Of a stretch of DNA of 19,459 nucleotides, positions 15,101 through 19,459 are shown one piece after another (the first letter of the stretch is position 1; each line of letters begins with the position of its first letter). The notes under the pieces were generated by a model. That model saw only the letters and a list, made by a program, of their open reading frames with translations, ran no database searches and was not told the origin of the DNA. The DNA lies in assembly GCA_964522635.1 (NCBI GenBank), contig CAZFWT010000036.1, positions 1-19,459 of the forward strand, read 5' to 3'. The position numbers were made by a program, and so were the translations under genes. The DNA comes from JACGMN01 sp964522635. GTDB lineage: Archaea; Halobacteriota; Syntropharchaeia; Alkanophagales; Methanospirareceae.

Positions 15101-16252
15101 ATGAACGTGGCGTATCTGATAGGGGAGGCGAGAGGAAAGAATTCGGGGAAGCGCGGTATCGTGACCGATGCGAAGGATGCGGAAAGGCGCGCGAAGCGGA
15201 AGACGATCTTGCTGGTTGAGGATGACGATGCGCATGCTGAGCTGATCTGCAGGGCGTTCGAGGATGTCGGCTCGCTCTGGGATGTGCAGCGCGTTCTGGA
15301 GCTCGGTGATGCCTTTGCCTGGCTGGAGAAGAGGTCTGAATCGCCCGCACTCGTTATCGCGGATTATCTCCTGCCCGATGGCACTGGTCTGGATCTGACG
15401 CGGGGTGCGATGAGTCCTGAGGAAGTAGGCTTCCCGCTCATCATCATCACGGGCGTGGGCTCAGAGCAGCTGGCGGTGCACGCGATCAAATCGGGCGCCA
15501 TTGATTATGTGGTGAAGAACCCGGAGGAGTTACGCGAGCTGCCCTGGCGCGCGGAACGAGCGATTCGCGAATGGAAGATTTTGACGCGGCGGAAACGCCT
15601 GGAGGACGAAGTGGAGATCTACATGCGCGAGCTCGAACGCGTAACACAGGAGTTGGGAGATTCTGCGCTCCTTTTGGGCACGTACAGCGAGCAATTCGAT
15701 GAGGTCGGCCGTGAGTACCTGGTCAGCGTCCAGAAGGCGACGGAGCGAACGGTCACGTTGACGGAAGATCTGCTCATGTTGACCCGAGTCGGGCGTCGAT
15801 TCCATGAGTCGGAGAAGGTTGACCTGAACGAGCTTCTGGAGGAGATCGTCGCTGATCTCGGAGTGCTCATCGAGGGTCGGGGCGGTGAAATCGTGGCAGG
15901 GGAGTTACCAATGATCTCCACGCAGCGGGTGTGGATTAAAGAACTGCTCATCAATCTCATTGAAAACGGGTTGAAACTCAGCCTCACCGCGCGACCGCGC
16001 GTCACCATTGAAACTCAGGAGCAAGAGGGCGAGTATCTCTTCTCCGTACGGAGTAACGGGAGCTGTCTCAAGGAGAAAGATTTGAGCTGTATGTTCAACG
16101 CTCCCAAGCAATTGTGTCCGTATGATTATGAAGGCACCAGTTTGCGCTTGAGCCTCTGCAAGAAGATCCTGGATAAATTAGGCGGTAAGATCTGGACAGA
16201 GAACGGGGGCGAAGAATCCACGACCATCTACTTCTCGCTCCCGAAGAAGTAA
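15101..16252 (+). CDS. Receiver domain - degenerate histidine kinase hybrid
   Basis: This protein has 383 residues from ATG 15101; an ATG at 15056 and a TTG at 15038 are alternatives. An N-terminal CheY-like receiver starts at ILLVEDDDAH (about 36). Its phospho-Asp is Asp88 (ALVIADYLLPDGTG), with Thr117 (IIITG) and Lys139 (YVVKNP), so it looks functional. The kinase half follows. The dimerisation helices (about 170-232; DEVGREYL, TLTEDLLMLTRVGR) resemble archaeal PAS-kinase types, but the place of the phosphoacceptor His (usually SHDL.EPL) reads TQELGDSALLL, without His. The ATPase N box is kept (ELLINLIENGLKLS, with Asn289). G1 is changed to SNGSCL, and G2 to GTSLRLSL in place of GTGLGLA. 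I infer a phosphorylatable receiver attached to a pseudokinase. It is divergent from the FilR1-type regulator. Confidence 0.83.
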   Translation: MNVAYLIGEARGKNSGKRGIVTDAKDAERRAKRKTILLVEDDDAHAELICRAFEDVGSLWDVQRVLELGDAFAWLEKRSESPALVIADYLLPDGTGLDLTRGAMSPEEVGFPLIIITGVGSEQLAVHAIKSGAIDYVVKNPEELRELPWRAERAIREWKILTRRKRLEDEVEIYMRELERVTQELGDSALLLGTYSEQFDEVGREYLVSVQKATERTVTLTEDLLMLTRVGRRFHESEKVDLNELLEEIVADLGVLIEGRGGEIVAGELPMISTQRVWIKELLINLIENGLKLSLTARPRVTIETQEQEGEYLFSVRSNGSCLKEKDLSCMFNAPKQLCPYDYEGTSLRLSLCKKILDKLGGKIWTENGGEESTTIYFSLPKK

Positions 16253-16289
16253 GTGACCGAGCCATTCTGTGCTCGCCTTGCTCGCATCG

Positions 16290-17054
16290 CTATAGTGAGA
16301 GGAGTGCCAGAATAATTCTGAACGGCAGATTGCCTGCGATGAGTGCGAAGAAGAACCCCGCGGTGATGAAGAGCATATAAGGCAATCCCGGAGTGATCCA
16401 TACGGCGTCCCCGATTTTCCCCTGCTCGTGATACCTTTTGAGCTCTTCTATCACGTCATCATCGATCTCGAGTCCGCCGAAGACGAGTGCCCTCCTTACC
16501 GTTTCTCCTCCCGTTTCTTCCTCCAACCCATACGAGTGGAGTAGCCGTTGGAAGGTGCACCTTGCACTCGCGAGTGTATCAATGCTTCGTTTATAGCCGA
16601 CGAATGCCAGGCCAAGATGCGCCCTGAGCTCTGATGGCCGTAGCTTTACCGCGTTATAGAGAAACATGAGGGGGAAGACAAGCACTGAGATAATTGCGCC
16701 GTTGAACAGGGTGGTAATGGCAAAGGGAAAGGGATCAGGGATCGGCGCAGCGAAAAGGGGATTCGTAGGGATGAGCAGGGCGATACCAATGAGGGCTTTT
16801 GCGTCCGCACCACCGAAGAGGTTCAGGTGGAAGAAGAGATAGGCAAGTAAAAAGGTGAACCCGACGGAGTACCCGAGACTGATGAGGAACGGAACACCGC
16901 TACGATACCAGTTATACAGCGCAAGAGGGAGACCCACCGCGAGCAGGAGGATCCAGAGCTTATTGGTAACCGTTCTCGTCTTGAGATCAGAGTAGCAGGC
17001 ATAGATGAGAATAGTCGCGCAGAAGCACACACTGAAAAGCTCTGTCTGTATCAT
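16290..17054 (-). CDS. Type IV prepilin/preflagellin peptidase (A24 family)
   Basis: This 254-residue membrane aspartic protease probably cleaves class III signal peptides of archaeal pilins or archaellins on the cytoplasmic face. The two catalytic aspartates are Asp23 (YSDLKTRTVTNKLW, after segment 1) and Asp84 in GGADAK, the archaeal GxGD variant. About five to six hydrophobic segments are visible. A cytoplasmic insert (about 145-220; YKRSIDTLASARC, GGLEIDDDVIEELKRYHE) precedes the last segment (TPGLPYMLFITAGFFFALI), as in proteins with the A24 type II C-terminal domain (PF06847). Its ATG overlaps the stop of the upstream GvpD-like ATPase gene (ATGA, 17054-17051), so the two are translationally coupled. 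No pilin, archaellin or secretion ATPase gene is in this window. Confidence 0.87.
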   Translation of the reverse strand: MIQTELFSVCFCATILIYACYSDLKTRTVTNKLWILLLAVGLPLALYNWYRSGVPFLISLGYSVGFTFLLAYLFFHLNLFGGADAKALIGIALLIPTNPLFAAPIPDPFPFAITTLFNGAIISVLVFPLMFLYNAVKLRPSELRAHLGLAFVGYKRSIDTLASARCTFQRLLHSYGLEEETGGETVRRALVFGGLEIDDDVIEELKRYHEQGKIGDAVWITPGLPYMLFITAGFFFALIAGNLPFRIILALLSL

Positions 17055-18358
17055 ACAATTGGCGTGATCGAGATCATGGGGAAGCTGTGCTGATGAGCAG
17101 TAGGCGCAAGCTCCAGGCCAAAATATTCGGTCCGCGGCATCTCGCCGTAGAGACAGGGCACGCCGGAGATGAACCGGGTTTTGAGATGAGTCGCTGTGAT
17201 GGAACGCAGATCTTTCCCTTGCCCGCCTTCTTTACTGCCGTAACAGAGTACCACGCACCGCCGCTCCTTTATTGGGCTGAGCACCTCCCGCACTGCCTGA
17301 TCGACGTCCGCAACTCCCTCGAGATTGAGCAGAACGAGGGCTCGTTCGCCTTCGATCTTAACCGGGAAATCCTGCAGGTCCTCGACGAGCTTTATCTTCT
17401 CTTTATGGGCTGGCGGGATAAAGGGCGCAATCCTGGCGACGAATTCGAACTGCTTGGGTGAGGTGAGCACAAGGTCCCGGCCGAGGTTGAGCGCGTTGAC
17501 GGAGACTGCGCGTGCCAGGAGGTCATAGGGCACATAGTCACCTTCAAAGAGATTGAAACTCCCGTAACCGCCGAGCATCTGGTCAAGCTTTGGTATCCCG
17601 GTTGAGATCCGCAGCTCATTGAGATCAGGTAGCGGTTCCGGGACCGCGGGATTCTCGAGGTTCACCGGAATGTTGCCCTTGAACTCCGCGAACGCTTTGA
17701 ACATGCCCTGATCGAGCGTAAACAGACGAACGGGATTAGTGATCCGGCAGCCCCGGAGCTTCTGCATCACCATCCGTCGCAAACGGCGCTCGCGGTTCAT
17801 ATCGCTCTCAACGAGCACGACGCCGTCAACGAGGTAGTCGAGTGCGGTCTGACCGGTATATTCAGCGAGCAGAATGATCTTCGTCCGCATCTTCCTTGAG
17901 AAATCGCAGAGGTTGTGCTCCAATTTCTCACGCTCCCGCGGCTCATAGTACCCGGTGTAGGAAGCGATCGCATCCCATGAGTCAATGATAATGATCGGGC
18001 GCTCCATCTTTTCCGTCCGCGTATAGACGGCCTTGAGGAAATCGGGGACGTTGGTGTACTTGAGCGGCTTAATCGTTACCCCGGGAGTTTTTATCGCGCG
18101 CTCACGCTCAGACTGGGTAGCATCGACGATGTTATCCGCGGCGATTTTATCCCTGATCCAGGGATGCTGCATGTATAAGGTCTCGGGGTCAACGCGCGTG
18201 GAGAGGTACGCACCGTTTCCCTTGAGCATGCTGAGCAGGGTAAGCGCAAAGGCCGTCTTGCCCGTCCCCGGCGGACCTTTAATCAGCAGCGTCTTGCCGT
18301 ACGCGTCCTCGAAGAACGTCAGTATATCGCGTGGGATTCCGGAATACTCTTCTGCCAT
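17051..18358 (-). CDS. GvpD/KaiC-like P-loop ATPase, second half degenerate
   Basis: This 435-residue soluble protein has an N-terminal KaiC-like/GvpD-like P-loop domain. Walker A is GPPGTGKT (residues 28-35) and Walker B IIIIDSWD (122-129). An Arg-rich stretch (MNRERRLRRMVMQKLRG, about 187-203) recalls the Arg-rich segments of the gas vesicle regulator GvpD and the KaiC beta-hairpin. A second RecA-like half starts ISTGIPKLDQMLGGYG (about 251), but its Walker A position reads EGDYVPYDLL, so it cannot bind nucleotide in the normal way. No gas vesicle genes are present. It is coupled to the prepilin peptidase, which suggests a role near pili or archaella, as with the KaiC-like ArlH, but that is inference. 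ATG 18358 is preferred over an upstream TTG (18391), since the TATA box predicts initiation near 18382. Confidence 0.85.
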   Translation of the reverse strand: MAEEYSGIPRDILTFFEDAYGKTLLIKGPPGTGKTAFALTLLSMLKGNGAYLSTRVDPETLYMQHPWIRDKIAADNIVDATQSERERAIKTPGVTIKPLKYTNVPDFLKAVYTRTEKMERPIIIIDSWDAIASYTGYYEPREREKLEHNLCDFSRKMRTKIILLAEYTGQTALDYLVDGVVLVESDMNRERRLRRMVMQKLRGCRITNPVRLFTLDQGMFKAFAEFKGNIPVNLENPAVPEPLPDLNELRISTGIPKLDQMLGGYGSFNLFEGDYVPYDLLARAVSVNALNLGRDLVLTSPKQFEFVARIAPFIPPAHKEKIKLVEDLQDFPVKIEGERALVLLNLEGVADVDQAVREVLSPIKERRCVVLCYGSKEGGQGKDLRSITATHLKTRFISGVPCLYGEMPRTEYFGLELAPTAHQHSFPMISITPIV

Positions 18359-18402
18359 TTCTTTACGGTAATAATAAGATAAACAATACAATTTTTTCTA
18401 TT

Positions 18403-18414
18403 CTTATATAACTT
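18403..18414 (-). promoter_or_regulatory. TATA box of the GvpD-like ATPase operon
   Basis: AAGTTATATAAG on the minus strand is a strong TATA box. It puts transcription start near 18382 and gives a leader of about 24 nt before ATG 18358. Confidence 0.7.
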
Positions 18415-18850
18415 GACTGCGTATCTTACCTCAGTATTCATCAGTCGCTCGCGACGCGTGCCGCGCAGAGCGCACCAGTTGATGAACTTAAAGAAAGCGT
18501 TAAAATTAAATTATGAACGCTAATTACCACCACCGCCGATAAAGGCACCGTTCCCTGCTACAAAAGAAGCCCGCTCCGTGCTCAGAAAAACTTTAGCACT
18601 TTAAGTTTTACGGGGGGCAGTAACGCCGACCTGTAACAATCGTTACCCATCCGGCTAACTTCTCTCAGTCCGCTTCATAACATCGCTTTTTCGCCATCCG
18701 CATCGCGCGGTCTCTATCCCTTCTTCGGCGGTTCAGTGATTTTAGTGAATGGTGAACTAGTGAAGAATGCATGACCCCAGAGGGGCGGCAGAGAGGATCC
18801 CTTTTCATCTATCCCGCTTCATTTCTGTTCATTTAGTTCGGTGAAAACGA
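18415..18850. other. Noncoding region with several short inverted repeats
   Basis: No convincing gene or tRNA is visible in these roughly 440 bp. Inverted repeats include AGCGTT/AACGCT (18496-18521, AT-rich loop of 14), AAAACTT/AAGTTTT (18587-18609, loop of 9) and GTAAC/GTTAC (18633-18646, loop of 4). GTGA recurs four times at short spacing near 18737-18766, and TTCAT recurs near 18800-18835. These could be regulator sites or part of a noncoding RNA; no homology is recognised. Confidence 0.5.
18587..18609. repeat. Perfect 7-bp inverted repeat
   Basis: AAAACTT and AAGTTTT flank a 9-nt spacer. The size and symmetry fit a dimeric regulator site better than a terminator, as no T-run follows. Confidence 0.45.
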
Positions 18851-18853
18851 AAA

Positions 18854-18865
18854 GCTTATATATAC
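18854..18865 (+). promoter_or_regulatory. Strong TATA box for the right-edge genes
   Basis: AGCTTATATATA is a near-ideal archaeal TATA box. It predicts a transcript start near 18886, about 10 nt before a pair of ATG codons (18896, 18899) and about 95 nt before the small membrane protein start at 18981. Confidence 0.75.
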
Positions 18866-18980
18866 CCGCCCTCCTTGGTGACAATCATAGAATCAATGAT
18901 GGCAGACTTTGGTGTACTTACCTCACTAGTATGCCAAAGAGGATGGGAAATAGGCATATGGGGAATCGCTGGTAAGAAAA

Positions 18981-19229
18981 ATGTTTGCAAAATTAGCTAT
19001 TTGGGGCATCATAGGCTGTCTAGTATTTGTCGCTTGTTGGCTATATGGGAAAGTAGCACTAGCGATGATATTAGTTGCATTAAGTATTGCATTGGCAGCC
19101 AGCGAGATCTACAGTAGACGCAAAACCGATAAAGAATACTTAAGAGATACAGAAGCAGCACTTTTGATATGCAGGTATAGCGAAGGTATAGATCATAAAG
19201 GTCGAAGAACAGGAAAGATAATAAGGTAA
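18981..19229 (+). CDS. Small membrane protein, unrecognised
   Basis: This 82-residue protein has two hydrophobic segments (LAIWGIIGCLVFVACWLY, residues 5-22, and VALAMILVALSIALAASEI, 25-43). A hydrophilic basic tail follows (SRRKTDKEYLRDTEAA; HKGRRTGKIIR at the C-terminus). I recognise no family. The DNA is AT-rich, with frequent ATA and AGA codons unlike most of the window. The ATG is the first in its frame after a stop at 18951-18953, and GGTAAG just upstream is a weak ribosome binding site. A strong TATA box lies about 120 bp upstream. A competing frame from 18896 overlaps its first half, but its translation is Cys- and Ser-rich and looks noncoding after about 30 residues. A frameshift joining the two at the A-run 18977-18981 cannot be excluded. 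Confidence 0.55.
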   Translation: MFAKLAIWGIIGCLVFVACWLYGKVALAMILVALSIALAASEIYSRRKTDKEYLRDTEAALLICRYSEGIDHKGRRTGKIIR

Positions 19230-19250
19230 TTTTCTCCACTTTTTCCAACA

Positions 19251-19459
19251 ATGGATGACTCATATTACGGTTGGATACCCATATTAAGTGGAGAGTTGGT
19301 CATAGAGGGAACATTATTTGAGAATTCTGATCTAGTAGCCGTTAAGAAACTTTTCGCATCACAAGAGAGGCAGATACTTCTTTCCGATAAGTTATTGGAC
19401 GTACTGTTTAGGCTTAAACACACAGTGGAGTATAATAATGTTAGCTTTAAGAAATGCGA
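19251..19459 (+). CDS. Unrecognised protein, 5' part only
   Basis: A frame opens at ATG 19251, 21 bp after the small membrane protein stop and in the same phase, and stays open to the window end (69 full codons). It begins MDDSYYGWIPILSGELVIEG and continues TLFENSDLVAVKKLF, then QILLSDKLLDVLFRLKHTVE. The composition is that of a soluble protein. The short spacing suggests it shares a transcript with the small membrane protein gene. No Shine-Dalgarno is visible. I recognise no family. Confidence 0.5.
   Translation, partial: MDDSYYGWIPILSGELVIEGTLFENSDLVAVKKLFASQERQILLSDKLLDVLFRLKHTVEYNNVSFKKC

Noticed and set aside
17051..18358. Gas vesicle cluster
   Set aside because: The ATPase resembles GvpD in its P-loop and Arg-rich parts, but no GvpA, GvpF, GvpL or other gas vesicle genes are present.
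18392..18870. tRNA or other stable RNA gene in the long spacer
   Set aside because: I could not fold a cloverleaf or find a T-loop consensus. The hairpins are short and scattered.
18896..19117. Overlapping frame from ATG 18896 as a separate protein
   Set aside because: It has the better promoter distance but its translation looks noncoding after about 30 residues, and it overlaps the more protein-like membrane frame from 18981.

Overview
The window is archaeal, most likely from a methanogen- or ANME-related euryarchaeote. The main evidence is a full-length O-phosphoseryl-tRNA(Cys) synthetase (SepRS), known almost only from methanogens and their methane- or alkane-oxidising relatives. Supporting evidence is a short archaeal-type PheT, an archaeal geranylgeranyl reductase, a FilR1/DUF1724 regulator, a prepilin peptidase with an archaeal-type C-terminus, two KaiC-like proteins and good archaeal TATA boxes. 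The genus cannot be fixed from this sequence. A block of exactly 100 N marks a scaffold join, so this is probably a draft or metagenome assembly.

Left part (1-9 kb). At the left edge lies a decayed two-gene cassette on the minus strand: a nucleotidyltransferase-like gene (189-816) overlapping a small charged protein gene by ATGA. Both are broken by small indels, several associated with 5-bp or 4-bp tandem repeats. Next come a small export-type membrane protein (minus) divergent from sepS (plus), then a minus-strand pair of a chorismate mutase and a RimI-like acetyltransferase, then the gap. After the gap, on the plus strand, are a two-repeat MgtE/SLC41-like cation transporter, pheT and a B12-binding radical SAM gene. 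The last two are 20 bp apart and probably cotranscribed.

Middle and right (9-18.4 kb). A geranylgeranyl reductase-family flavoprotein starts just downstream of a strong TATA box. Behind it lies a set of signalling and membrane genes: a 1000-residue polytopic membrane protein ending in a KaiC-like domain without a Walker A motif; a short conserved membrane protein with two Asp-rich motifs; a FilR1-type winged-helix regulator divergent from a receiver-kinase hybrid that lacks a recognisable phosphoacceptor His; and a GvpD/KaiC-like ATPase translationally coupled (ATGA) to a type IV prepilin peptidase. Three of these proteins keep the fold but have lost catalytic motifs in at least one domain, which suggests sensory or scaffolding roles.

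Right edge (18.4-19.46 kb). About 450 bp of noncoding DNA with several short inverted repeats precedes a strong TATA box and an AT-rich stretch. That stretch holds a small membrane protein gene and the start of a second, unrecognised gene cut by the window edge.
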